DNA from: Stenotrophomonas maltophilia D457
GTDB taxonomy: Bacteria > Pseudomonadota > Gammaproteobacteria > Xanthomonadales > Xanthomonadaceae
Assembly (NCBI RefSeq): GCF_000284595.1
Contig: NC_017671.1
Coordinates: 310,001 to 374,000 of the forward strand
Direction of reading: 5' to 3'
Length of the DNA: 64,000 nucleotides
Of the stretch, positions 15,509 through 23,119 are shown piece after piece. A program made the position numbers and the translations under genes. A model generated the notes under the pieces. That model was given only the letters and a program-made list of their open reading frames with translations, was not told where the DNA came from and did not search any database. Within the stretch, counting starts at the first letter, position 1, and each line of letters starts with the position of its first letter.

Positions 15509-16279
15509 ATGCGTCGCCATGCCCTGTCGCTCACCGTCGCACTGGTGTCCACCGCTTTCGTGGCCCCGGCCATGGCCGCGGTGCCGTTCTTCAACGCCAG
15601 CTGCCCGGGCGGTATCGATGTGCACGCCGACGAAGGCGGCCCCGTTTACGTGCAGGGCCGCGAGGCGGCGCTGAAACGCTTCAACGACCGCTACGTCGAA
15701 GCGCGCGATGCCAGCAGTGGCATCACGTTGTCGATCAGCCGCAGCGACGACGGCACGCCGCAGATCAGCTATACCGGCCGTGGCGGCGCCAATGGCATCT
15801 GCCAGGTCAGTGCCAGCGGAACGCCGGCGCGGGAAGAGCATCGCGATCGCCGTCGCCACGATGACGACAGCGATGCGGCGCTGCCGCGCGAGGTGACCTG
15901 CGAATCCACCGACCAGCAGCAGGTGTCGTGCGACATGGATACGCGCGGCAACGTGGAGATGGTGCGCCAGCTGAGCCACACCCGCTGCGAACAAGGGCAG
16001 AACTGGGGCCTGTCGCGGCACTCGGTATGGGTGAACGGCGGGTGCCGGGCGGTGTTCCGCAATGTGTCCAAGGTGGCGTACAGCGCGCCGGCGGGTGATA
16101 CCGCGCTGGGCTCCTGCAATATGCGCAAGGGCGCGCAGGGCACGCTGGTGACCCGGATGCCGGTGGGCAGCGATTACCAGGAACTGATCATCGATTATCC
16201 CGATGGCCGCTTCCTGTGCATGATGCGCAACAACGGCCAGGTGCAGAGCCTGACGCCGGTTCGTCGCCGCGGCGGTTGA
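15509..16279 (+). CDS. Secreted DUF3011-containing protein
   Basis: 256 aa. A signal peptide ending AMAAVP directs export. The first half is an unassigned domain with a likely disulfide pair (SCPGG, NGICQV) and a charged linker (EEHRDRRRHDDDSD). The second half, about 125-185, matches DUF3011 (CESTDQQQVSCDMD, VRQLSHTRCEQGQNWGLSRHSVWVNGGCRAVF), a Cys-rich module common in Xanthomonadaceae secreted proteins and resembling lectin-type folds. Enzymatic activity is not evident. ATG 15509 lies immediately before the signal peptide. Confidence 0.8.
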   Translation: MRRHALSLTVALVSTAFVAPAMAAVPFFNASCPGGIDVHADEGGPVYVQGREAALKRFNDRYVEARDASSGITLSISRSDDGTPQISYTGRGGANGICQVSASGTPAREEHRDRRRHDDDSDAALPREVTCESTDQQQVSCDMDTRGNVEMVRQLSHTRCEQGQNWGLSRHSVWVNGGCRAVFRNVSKVAYSAPAGDTALGSCNMRKGAQGTLVTRMPVGSDYQELIIDYPDGRFLCMMRNNGQVQSLTPVRRRGG

Positions 16280-16303
16280 GTTCGCCGTGGGCGGGGGCCT
16301 CCG

Positions 16304-16651
16304 TCAGCCGCCTGGTGTTCGCAGCAGCACCCATGCCAGTATCAGGGTGAACACACCAATGACGGTCAGGCCGAACCACGCCGCGGCCACCTTAACGTTG
16401 CCGATCAACGCCGCCAACATGCGGTCCAGTTCGCTTGTCAGAATCGGATACTCAGCGTGCGCCTTGCGCAGACGCTGCCAACCGAACGCCAAGAACAGCA
16501 GAAGCGAGAATGGCGTCAGCAGCAGCGCCGCCTGCATCAGCCAGCCGTTCGGCGACGCATCGATCAAGCTGTTCAACAGAACCGCAAAAAAAGCGATGGG
16601 CAGCGCGACGATGAAGAAGCGTGGCCAGGTGGTGTTGATAAAGGGCGACAT
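16304..16651 (-). CDS. Small inner-membrane protein of unknown function
   Basis: 115 aa with three or four hydrophobic segments: FFIVALPIAFFAVLL, LMQAALLLTPFSLLLFLAFGW, and VAAAWFGLTVIGVFTLILAWVLL near the C-terminus. ATG 16651 was chosen over the longer open frame because the upstream extension is Cys/Arg-rich and uncharacteristic. No family motif is recognised. It lies convergent to the DUF3011 gene. Confidence 0.65.
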   Translation of the reverse strand: MSPFINTTWPRFFIVALPIAFFAVLLNSLIDASPNGWLMQAALLLTPFSLLLFLAFGWQRLRKAHAEYPILTSELDRMLAALIGNVKVAAAWFGLTVIGVFTLILAWVLLRTPGG

Positions 16652-16739
16652 CACAATCTTCCATGAAAGGCGGCAGGTCCGTGCGGCATCATGCCATGCC
16701 GTTTCACTGCTGCACCGCTGCGGCACGCCAGGACGGAGG

Positions 16740-17189
16740 TCAGCGCGGGTTTACCGGGTCATTGCCCTTCTTGTAGGTGTACCCGGTGACATCCCAGCCG
16801 CCGCCATGGCCGGACGAGGGTTCCACCCAGGTGAATTCCCACGTCTGCAGGGAGCCGTCGGGAAGCAGGTTTTCCACCCGGTAGATTTCACCGGGAATGC
16901 CCTGCTCCGGCAGCTTTCCCGGAATCGATTCATCCGCGCGTGCAGACGCGCGCCCCACCGAGAATGCACGCCGTTCCACCTGTACGTTGCCGTAGCCCTG
17001 CGGGGCGAACGACGGCTTTACCCGCTGCGCCACCCAGTCGAGCACCTGGCGTGCGCTGGCAGTCTGCATGGGATACGCGTCGGTGGTCACCGTATGCGTG
17101 ATGCGTTGCGAGGAGGCATTGGCAGCTGCCGGAAACAGTCCGCCCAGGGCAATTGCCAGTACCGCAAATCCATTGAGTGCATGTTTCAT
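16740..17189 (-). CDS. Secreted protein of unknown function
   Basis: 149 aa from ATG 17189. A clear signal peptide (MKHALNGFAVLAIALGGLFPAAANA) is followed by a compact domain with QRITHTVTTDAYPMQTASARQVLDWVAQRV and WEFTWVEPSSGHGGGWDVTGYTYKKG. There are no transmembrane helices or lipobox, so a soluble periplasmic or secreted protein is expected. The family is not recognised. Confidence 0.68.
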   Translation of the reverse strand: MKHALNGFAVLAIALGGLFPAAANASSQRITHTVTTDAYPMQTASARQVLDWVAQRVKPSFAPQGYGNVQVERRAFSVGRASARADESIPGKLPEQGIPGEIYRVENLLPDGSLQTWEFTWVEPSSGHGGGWDVTGYTYKKGNDPVNPR

Positions 17190-17463
17190 TTGCGTCGTTC
17201 TCCAGGGTTGGGGAAATGAAGCCGCACCGTCCGGGTGCCGACGCAGGGTGGACACAAGGACCGCCGTGGGTAAGAGGCGATGCCGACTCGGGTGTGAAGT
17301 GGATCAAGGAAGGGCGGGTTCCTGACCGCTCAGCGCTGGAATCCCTGACCGGGGCGCCTTTGTGCTCGCGGCGATCCGGGCATTGCCCTGCTGCACCGCC
17401 GCGAGTGGTGTCACACAGCTCTGGCTAGACTGTGCTTCTTTTTCCCCACCGCAGGAGGCACCC

Positions 17464-18384
17464 ATGGCCCATCCCATCTCCGTATCCCTGATTGGCGTTC
17501 CCACCGACGTCGGTGCGGGCCATCGCGGTGCACGGCTGGGGCCGGAGGCGCTGCGCGTGGCGGGCCTGCCGGAGGCGCTGGAAGCGCGTGGTGTGGACGT
17601 GCGTGACGTGAGCAATCTGGATGGCCCACGCAACCCGTGGACCGCGCCGGTGGAAGGCTACCGCCATCTGGATGAAGTGGTGGCGTGGAACCATGCACTG
17701 ATGGAAGCCAGCTACGCCGAGCTGCAGGCCGGCCGCATGCCCATCATGCTCGGCGGCGACCACTGCCTGGGGATCGGTTCGATCACCGCCGTCGCGCGCT
17801 GGTGCCGCGAGCAGGGCAAGACCCTGCGCGTGCTGTGGCTGGATGCGCACTCGGATTTCAACACCAGCGATGTCACCCCGTCGGGCAACATCCACGGCAT
17901 GCCGGTGGCCTGCCTGTGCGGCCTCGGCCCGGAGGCGCTGACCCACCTGGGCGGCAGCGCACCGGCGATCACCCCGGCGCAGATGCACCAGATCGGCATC
18001 CGCTCGGTGGACCCGGAGGAGAAGCGCCTGATCAAGACCCACAAGGTGGATGTGTACGACATGCGCTACATCGATGAGAACGGCATGAAGCGCGCGGTGG
18101 AGGCGGCGCTGGCCGGCATCGATGAGAACACCCACCTGCATGTCAGCTTCGATGTGGACTTCCTCGACCCGAGCATCGCGCCGGGCGTGGGCACCACGGT
18201 GCCGGGTGGGGTGAACTACCGCGAGGCGCAGCTGGTGATGGAGATGATCGCCGACACCGGGCGCATGGGATCGCTGGACATCGTCGAGCTCAACCCCTTG
18301 CTGGACAAGCAGAATGCCACCGCCGAACTGGCCGTGGACCTGGTCGAAAGCCTGTTCGGCAAGTCCACCCTGATGCGCGACTGA
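17464..18384 (+). CDS. rocF: Arginase
   Basis: 306 aa. It hydrolyses arginine to ornithine and urea with a binuclear manganese centre. The ureohydrolase metal motifs are all present: GGDHCLGIGS, WLDAHSDFNT and SFDVDFLDPSIAPG, plus GGVNYREA near the C-terminus, which distinguishes arginase from agmatinase. The open frame extends upstream, but ATG 17464 has an excellent AGGAGG ribosome site eight bases before it. It stands alone between convergent or unrelated genes. Confidence 0.93.
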   Translation: MAHPISVSLIGVPTDVGAGHRGARLGPEALRVAGLPEALEARGVDVRDVSNLDGPRNPWTAPVEGYRHLDEVVAWNHALMEASYAELQAGRMPIMLGGDHCLGIGSITAVARWCREQGKTLRVLWLDAHSDFNTSDVTPSGNIHGMPVACLCGLGPEALTHLGGSAPAITPAQMHQIGIRSVDPEEKRLIKTHKVDVYDMRYIDENGMKRAVEAALAGIDENTHLHVSFDVDFLDPSIAPGVGTTVPGGVNYREAQLVMEMIADTGRMGSLDIVELNPLLDKQNATAELAVDLVESLFGKSTLMRD

Positions 18385-18544
18385 GGGCCTGGCCTGAACG
18401 GATCGCCGATCCGTTCACACCCGCTCCACGCCGCTGCCGCCAGATTGCACTCCACGCGGCGGCGGTGGCAGTGTGCCCTCCCGCCGAGCGACAGAACCCC
18501 ATCCGCGAATGAAGCGGTGTAGCGGCGAACCCAAGGAGAAGCCC

Positions 18545-18682
18545 ATGAAGCGCGTAGTTGCCCTGATGCTGTTGTCGATGTTCTCGGTGGCCCTGCTGGC
18601 CGGTTGCAATACCGTTGCCGGTGCCGGCAAGGACGTGCAGAAGGCCGGTGAAAAAGTTGAGGACGCCGCCAAGGGCAAGTGA
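18545..18682 (+). CDS. Entericidin-like small lipoprotein
   Basis: 45 aa. A signal peptide with lipobox ALLAGC gives a very short mature lipoprotein, CNTVAGAGKDVQKAGEKVEDAAKGK, the signature of the entericidin EcnA/EcnB family. In E. coli these form an antidote/toxin pair linked to envelope stress and stationary phase; only one such gene is here. A good AAGGAGAAGCCC ribosome site precedes ATG 18545, and a strong intrinsic terminator follows. Confidence 0.9.
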   Translation: MKRVVALMLLSMFSVALLAGCNTVAGAGKDVQKAGEKVEDAAKGK

Positions 18683-18704
18683 GCCCGGCGCGGATTGGAA
18701 AGCG

Positions 18705-18734
18705 AAAAGGCCGGGAATCTTCCCGGCCTTTTTT
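18705..18734 (+). terminator. Intrinsic terminator after the entericidin-like gene
   Basis: AAAAGGCCGGGA and TCCCGGCCTTTT form a 12-bp stem with a 4-nt loop followed by a T-run on the plus strand. The A-run on the left may also let it work in the opposite direction. Confidence 0.92.
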
Positions 18735-18885
18735 GTGCGCGCTGTTTGCCGCGTGGCTGTCGAAGCGGAGTGAACCATTCAAGCAGGTGAGCATGTATTT
18801 CATTGCCGGTTGACCGGTACTCAACAGCCGCTGCGCGAAGCTGGAGCCACGGTAAGAACGCCGTTGCAACCAAGGACTCCCAGCA

Positions 18886-19107
18886 ATGAACAAAGACATC
18901 ATTTCCGGCAAGTGGTCGCAGCTGAAGGGCAAGGCCCAGGCCAAGTGGGGCGATCTGACCAACGACGACTTCGATGTGGCCGAAGGTAACGCCGAGTATC
19001 TGGCCGGCCGCCTGCAGGAACGTTATGGCTGGGCCAAGGACCGCGCGGAGAAGGAAGTGCGCGAGTTCCAGGACGCGGTGAGCAAGGACTACCCGGACTA
19101 CAAGTAA
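18886..19107 (+). CDS. CsbD-family stress-response protein
   Basis: 73 aa, very hydrophilic. It shows the CsbD core: [49 protein letters not shown], then a charged helical tail. CsbD-like proteins are induced in general stress or stationary phase in many bacteria; their molecular role is not established. Together with the preceding entericidin-like lipoprotein it forms a small stress-associated pair, although the terminator between them indicates separate transcripts. Confidence 0.9.
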   Translation: MNKDIISGKWSQLKGKAQAKWGDLTNDDFDVAEGNAEYLAGRLQERYGWAKDRAEKEVREFQDAVSKDYPDYK

Positions 19108-19124
19108 GCGCTTCGGTTTCCCCC

Positions 19125-19167
19125 ACAACACGACGCCCGCACCGTGAGGTTGCGGGCGTCGTGTTGT
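19125..19167. terminator. 17-bp perfect hairpin between convergent genes
   Basis: Arms 19125-19141 and 19151-19167 are exact reverse complements (core CGACGCCCGCA) around a 9-nt loop. It lies between csbD (plus) and the secreted-protein gene (minus), so a bidirectional transcription stop is likely even without a T-tract. Confidence 0.7.
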
Positions 19168-19180
19168 CTGCGCCGGACGA

Positions 19181-19981
19181 TCAGCGCGTCGGCGGGTCCG
19201 GCACGTAGCGGTTGGGGAACGCCTGCGGTTCGCGCGGCAGGCGCGAGGGCGAATCCACCAGGATGCCGCGCGCACGCAGGTTGCGGGCGCTGTCGTAGCG
19301 CAACTGCAATACCTGTGCGGGGCTGCGGCTGGCGCGCTCGAAGTCGGTATCGCGCACCGAGGACTGCTCGCGCGCACCATGGCCGGTACCCAGCGCTGGG
19401 GCCTGCGACTTGCTGGCGTAGCCTTCGATGCGGCTGGCATTGGCACTGGCATCGGCCGCCGCTTCGGCCGCCGGGGCCGGCAGCGGCAGGCCACGGCGCA
19501 GGATCGGCTCAGGGCGCCAGCGACGTGCCTCTTCGAACACCGCCACGCCCACAACGCCGATGTTGTCCGGGCGGCCGGTGCGGCTGGCATAGCTGCCGCT
19601 GGGGCTGCTGAACACGAACTGCGCCACTTCGTCCTGGCTCTTGCGCCAGCCGGTGATGTCGGCGCGCTGGCCGGGGTTGAGCACGTAGCCGGTCTGCGAG
19701 GGATCGGCATCCTCGCCGGAGATGGCGTTGACGCCGTCCACCGACAGCACCACCAGCACCCGGCGCGGGCTGTCGTTGTACAGGCGCACGGCGTAGCGGT
19801 GGCCGCGCTCGCCGGCCACCCAGCGCTGGCCGTCGGCGGGGTAGCTGCGCAGTTCGGTGCCACGGTCGCGGTCGACCAGGGTCATGCGCACCGGGCCGCC
19901 TTCGTAGGCCGGTGGCGGAGGTGGCGCCGGGCGGAAGCCGGCCAGGGGCAGGATCAGCAGCAGGGGCAGCAGGCGTTTCAT
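19181..19981 (-). CDS. Secreted Pro-rich protein of unknown function
   Basis: 266 aa from ATG 19981. A signal peptide (KRLLPLLLILPLAGFRPA) leads to a Pro stretch and then a beta-rich domain (VRMTLVDRDRGTELRSYPADGQRWVAGERGHRYAVRLYNDSPRRVLVVLSVDGVNAISGE). It is similar in style to periplasmic proteins whose core repeats short beta strands around RYAVRLYN. The C-terminal part is Ala/Arg-rich and probably disordered. No enzyme motif is recognised. The gene is divergent from trpS. Confidence 0.7.
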   Translation of the reverse strand: MKRLLPLLLILPLAGFRPAPPPPPAYEGGPVRMTLVDRDRGTELRSYPADGQRWVAGERGHRYAVRLYNDSPRRVLVVLSVDGVNAISGEDADPSQTGYVLNPGQRADITGWRKSQDEVAQFVFSSPSGSYASRTGRPDNIGVVGVAVFEEARRWRPEPILRRGLPLPAPAAEAAADASANASRIEGYASKSQAPALGTGHGAREQSSVRDTDFERASRSPAQVLQLRYDSARNLRARGILVDSPSRLPREPQAFPNRYVPDPPTR

Positions 19982-20089
19982 CGGGCGTCTCCAGCGGGGT
20001 TGGGTGAATGAACGCGCCGCAGGCCCTGACGGGGTTGGTGGCGTGCAAGGTAAACTGGCCCCGTTCATCGAAGGTTACCCCACGCAGTC

Positions 20090-21385
20090 ATGACGACCCG
20101 AGTCCTTACCGGCATCACCCCCTCCGGCACGCCCCACCTGGGCAACTACGTTGGCGCCATCCGTCCGGCCATCGCCGCCAGCCGCGCGCCGGGGATCGAG
20201 AGCTTCTTCTTCCTGGCCGACCTGCACAGCCTGATCAAGTCGCAGGACCCGCAGCGCACCCAGCGCGCGACCCTGGAGATCGCGGCCAGCTGGCTGGCCT
20301 GCGGCCTGGACCCGGAGCATGTGTGGTTCTACCGCCAGAGCGACATCCGCGAGACCACCGAGCTGATGTGGTTCCTGACCGCCATCGCCAGCAAGGGCAT
20401 CCTCAACCGGGCGCACGCCTACAAGGCGGCAGTGGACAAGAACCGCGAGGAAGGCGTGGACGAGGACGCAGGCGTCAGCGCCGGCCTGTTCATGTACCCG
20501 GTGCTGATGGCCGCCGACATCCTGATCTTCAAGGCCAACCAGGTGCCGGTGGGCCGTGACCAGATCCAGCACATCGAGATGGCGCGCGATTTCGCCCAGC
20601 GCTTCAACCACGTGTACGGCAAGGAGTACTTCCCGCTGCCGGACGTGGTGATCGATGAGCAGGTAGCGACGCTGGCCGGCCTGGATGGCCGCAAGATGAG
20701 CAAGAGCTACCACAACACCATTCCGCTGTTCGTGCCGCGCGAGGAGCTGAAGAAGCTGGTGTTCTCGATCCTGACCGATTCGCGCGCACCGGGTGAGCCG
20801 AAGGACACCGAAGGCTCGGCGCTGTTCCAGATGTACCAGGCGTTCGCCACGCCGGAACAGACCGCAGAGTTCGCCAAGGCGTTCGCTGCCGGCATCAGCT
20901 GGGGCGACGCCAAGCAGCAGTTGTTCGAGCGCATCGACAGCGAACTGTCGCCGCTGCGCGAGCGCTACAACGCGCTGATGGCCGAGCCGGAGAAGATCGA
21001 AGCGCTGCTCAAGCGCCGTGGGCAGCAGCTGCGCGAGCAGTTGGCGGCACCGCTGCTGGAAGAACTGCGCCACGCCGTGGGCCTGCGCGACCTGTCCACG
21101 GCGGGCAACATCGCCAGCGAAGATGCCGGCGTGGCCCGCGTGGCGCCGCCGCAGTTCAAGCAGTACCGCGAGAAGGACGGCCGGTTCTACTTCAAGCTGA
21201 CCGCCGGCGACGGCACGCTGCTGATCCAGAGCGAAGGCTTCGATTCGCCGCGTGATGCCGGCCAGCTGATTGCCGTGATCAAGCAGGCCGAGCAGGGCGA
21301 CCAGCTGCAGAGCGAGCTGTTCAAGCTGGACGCCGAGGTGGACGCCGTGCTGGCCGCGCTGGCCGTGCTGCGCGAAGCGGCCTGA
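20090..21385 (+). CDS. trpS: Tryptophan-tRNA ligase with a C-terminal extension
   Basis: 431 aa. The class I signatures are PSGTPHLGNY (HIGH-like, residues 11-20) and GRKMSKS (about 200-206), with the Trp-recognition region FYRQSDIRETTELMWFLT. It charges tRNA-Trp. The usual bacterial enzyme is about 330-340 aa; here an extra C-terminal module of about 90 residues (FKQYREKDGRFYFKLTAGDGTLLIQSEGFDSPRDAGQLIAVIKQAEQ) follows the catalytic core, a form seen in Xanthomonadaceae. Its function is not evident; the segment looks like a small beta-rich domain. Confidence 0.93.
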   Translation: MTTRVLTGITPSGTPHLGNYVGAIRPAIAASRAPGIESFFFLADLHSLIKSQDPQRTQRATLEIAASWLACGLDPEHVWFYRQSDIRETTELMWFLTAIASKGILNRAHAYKAAVDKNREEGVDEDAGVSAGLFMYPVLMAADILIFKANQVPVGRDQIQHIEMARDFAQRFNHVYGKEYFPLPDVVIDEQVATLAGLDGRKMSKSYHNTIPLFVPREELKKLVFSILTDSRAPGEPKDTEGSALFQMYQAFATPEQTAEFAKAFAAGISWGDAKQQLFERIDSELSPLRERYNALMAEPEKIEALLKRRGQQLREQLAAPLLEELRHAVGLRDLSTAGNIASEDAGVARVAPPQFKQYREKDGRFYFKLTAGDGTLLIQSEGFDSPRDAGQLIAVIKQAEQGDQLQSELFKLDAEVDAVLAALAVLREAA

Positions 21386-21407
21386 TCGCCGGGCCTGCCT
21401 GCCCTTT

Positions 21408-21503
21408 GTAGAGTCGAGCCATGCTCGACTTTGCTCCGCCCCTGTAGAGCCGAGCCCGTGCTCGGCTGGGTAGCAAAGCAGCCGAGCATGGGCTCGGCTC
21501 TAC
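21408..21503. repeat. SMAG REP trimer
   Basis: Three GTAG-headed palindromes: 21408-21430 (GTCGAGC...GCTCGAC), 21444-21467 (GCCGAGC...GCTCGGC) and an inverted unit 21481-21503. The last two can pair with each other into a long hairpin. The same order of three units recurs at 21897-21998. Confidence 0.92.
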
Positions 21504-21589
21504 AGGGACGCCCCCCGCCGGCACGACCGTGGCACAGCACCCATGGCATGATGTCCGCGCGCCGCCGGCGCGATGACATGGAGTCTGCG

Positions 21590-21886
21590 ATGGCCTGGTT
21601 GTCGCTGCTGCTGTTCCTGCCCTGGTTCCTGCTGCTGGGCAGCCTGTACTGGCTGTTCCCGCGCCAGCCGCGCAGCGCGCGGCGGCGCCTGTTCGATGGC
21701 ACCACCCTGGTACTGGCGTTCGCGCTGAGCATTGTGTCGATGCTGTGGGGCTACCGCATCGGCGTGGTGCAACCCGGCGCCGGCCCGATCTGGCCGCAGG
21801 TGCTGGCGGTGCTGTACGCCTACGGCGCGTTCCTGGCGGTGCTGGTGCTGGCGTTGCTGCTGCGACCGCGCTGGCTGGACCGGTAA
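21590..21886 (+). CDS. Small inner-membrane protein flanked by REP trimers
   Basis: 98 aa with three predicted transmembrane helices: MAWLSLLLFLPWFLLLGSLYWLF, TTLVLAFALSIVSMLWGYRIGVV and VLAVLYAYGAFLAVLVLALLLR. ATG 21590 is preferred because GGAG lies six bases upstream. A family of small uncharacterised Xanthomonadaceae membrane proteins has this layout; no function is known to me. Both sides carry the same three-unit SMAG cluster. Confidence 0.75.
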   Translation: MAWLSLLLFLPWFLLLGSLYWLFPRQPRSARRRLFDGTTLVLAFALSIVSMLWGYRIGVVQPGAGPIWPQVLAVLYAYGAFLAVLVLALLLRPRWLDR

Positions 21887-21896
21887 CCCCGCCTTT

Positions 21897-21998
21897 GTAG
21901 AGTCGAGCCATGCTCGACTGCACGCGCCCTCTGTAGAGCCGAGCCCATGCTCGGCTGATGTCTGGCAGAAAGGCAGCCGAGCATGGGCTCGGCTCTAC
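21897..21998. repeat. SMAG REP trimer, second copy of the same arrangement
   Basis: Units at 21897-21919, 21933-21956 and an inverted unit at 21975-21998 repeat the order, orientation and cores of the cluster at 21408-21503. This suggests duplication of a composite block or repeated insertion under the same constraint. Confidence 0.92.
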
Positions 21999-22090
21999 GG
22001 AATCTGGACTCCGACCAAAGCCGCATCGAACCCGGGCCGCCTGCGCGCCTACCATGGGCGTCTGTTCCCGATCCTGCCAGGTGCGTGCCG

Positions 22091-23023
22091 ATGACCGCCG
22101 ACCCCAGCATCCACACCATCGATACCGGCTTCCAGCGCCCGGACTTCGACGCGGCTTACCTGATCGTTGAAAACGGCCGCGCCGCGTTTGTCGACTGCGG
22201 CACCGGCCTGTCGGTGCCGGCGATGCTGCAGGCGCTGGCGGATGCCGGCCTGGGCGTGGAAGCGGTGGACTGGTTGCTGCTCACGCACGTGCACCTGGAC
22301 CACGCCGGCGGCGCCGGCCTGCTGATGCAGCAGCTGCCCAACGCAAAGGCGGTGCTGCACCCGCGCGGTGCGCCGCACATGATCGACCCGACCCGGCTGA
22401 TCGCCGGTGCCACGGCGGTGTATGGCGCCGACGAGATCGCGCGCAGCTATGGCCGCATCGAGGCGATTCCGGAGTCGCGCGTGGTGGTGGCCGAAGACGG
22501 CCACCGCATCGATCTGGCCGGCCGCGAGCTGGTGCTGCTGCACACGCCGGGTCACGCGCTGCACCACTATTGCGTATGGGATGCGCGCAGCCGCAGCTGG
22601 TTCACCGGCGATACCTTCGGTATCTCCTACCGCGAGCTGGACAGCGCGCAGGGCGCTTTCATCTTCCCGACCTCCTCGCCGGTGCAGTTCGACCCGGAGG
22701 CGATGAAGGCCTCGATCCAGCGCATGCTGGGCTACGGCCCGCAGGCGATGTACCTGACCCACTACGGTCGTGTGGAACAGGTGGAGAAACTGGCCGGCGA
22801 CCTGTTCGAGCAGATCGATGCGATGGCCGCCATCGGCCGCCAGTGCGACGGTCGACCGGACCGCCATCGTTGCCTGTTGGCCGCGTTGCAGGCGCTGTAT
22901 CTGGAACGTGCACAGCTGCATGGCTGTGCGCTGGACGATGCGGCAGTGACCACCGTGCTGGCGATGGATATCGAGCTCAATGCACAGGGCCTGGCCTGCT
23001 GGCTGGATCGCATCAGCAGGTAG
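22091..23023 (+). CDS. MBL-fold metallo-hydrolase
   Basis: 310 aa from ATG 22091. The metallo-beta-lactamase signature THVHLDHAGG is present, with further ligand positions in HTPGHALHHY, FTGDTFG and the C-terminal THYGRV. The overall shape (an alpha-helical C-terminal extension of about 100 residues) resembles the glyoxalase II/flavoprotein-like hydrolases of unknown substrate found across Proteobacteria. The substrate is not predictable from sequence. Its TAG stop codon lies inside a SMAG repeat (GTAG at 23020-23023). Confidence 0.85.
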   Translation: MTADPSIHTIDTGFQRPDFDAAYLIVENGRAAFVDCGTGLSVPAMLQALADAGLGVEAVDWLLLTHVHLDHAGGAGLLMQQLPNAKAVLHPRGAPHMIDPTRLIAGATAVYGADEIARSYGRIEAIPESRVVVAEDGHRIDLAGRELVLLHTPGHALHHYCVWDARSRSWFTGDTFGISYRELDSAQGAFIFPTSSPVQFDPEAMKASIQRMLGYGPQAMYLTHYGRVEQVEKLAGDLFEQIDAMAAIGRQCDGRPDRHRCLLAALQALYLERAQLHGCALDDAAVTTVLAMDIELNAQGLACWLDRISR

Positions 23024-23042
23024 ATCCACGCCCTGCGTGGAT
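23020..23042 (+). repeat. SMAG REP unit overlapping a stop codon
   Basis: GTAG followed by ATCCACG...CGTGGAT. The GTAG head supplies the TAG stop of the MBL-fold gene. Confidence 0.88.
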
Positions 23043-23119
23043 GACGCAGGCCCAAGCCGCGCCGTGATGTCACGACCACGTTACACTCTGGTGACTTCCA
23101 AGCTAGCCGTGGTACTGCC

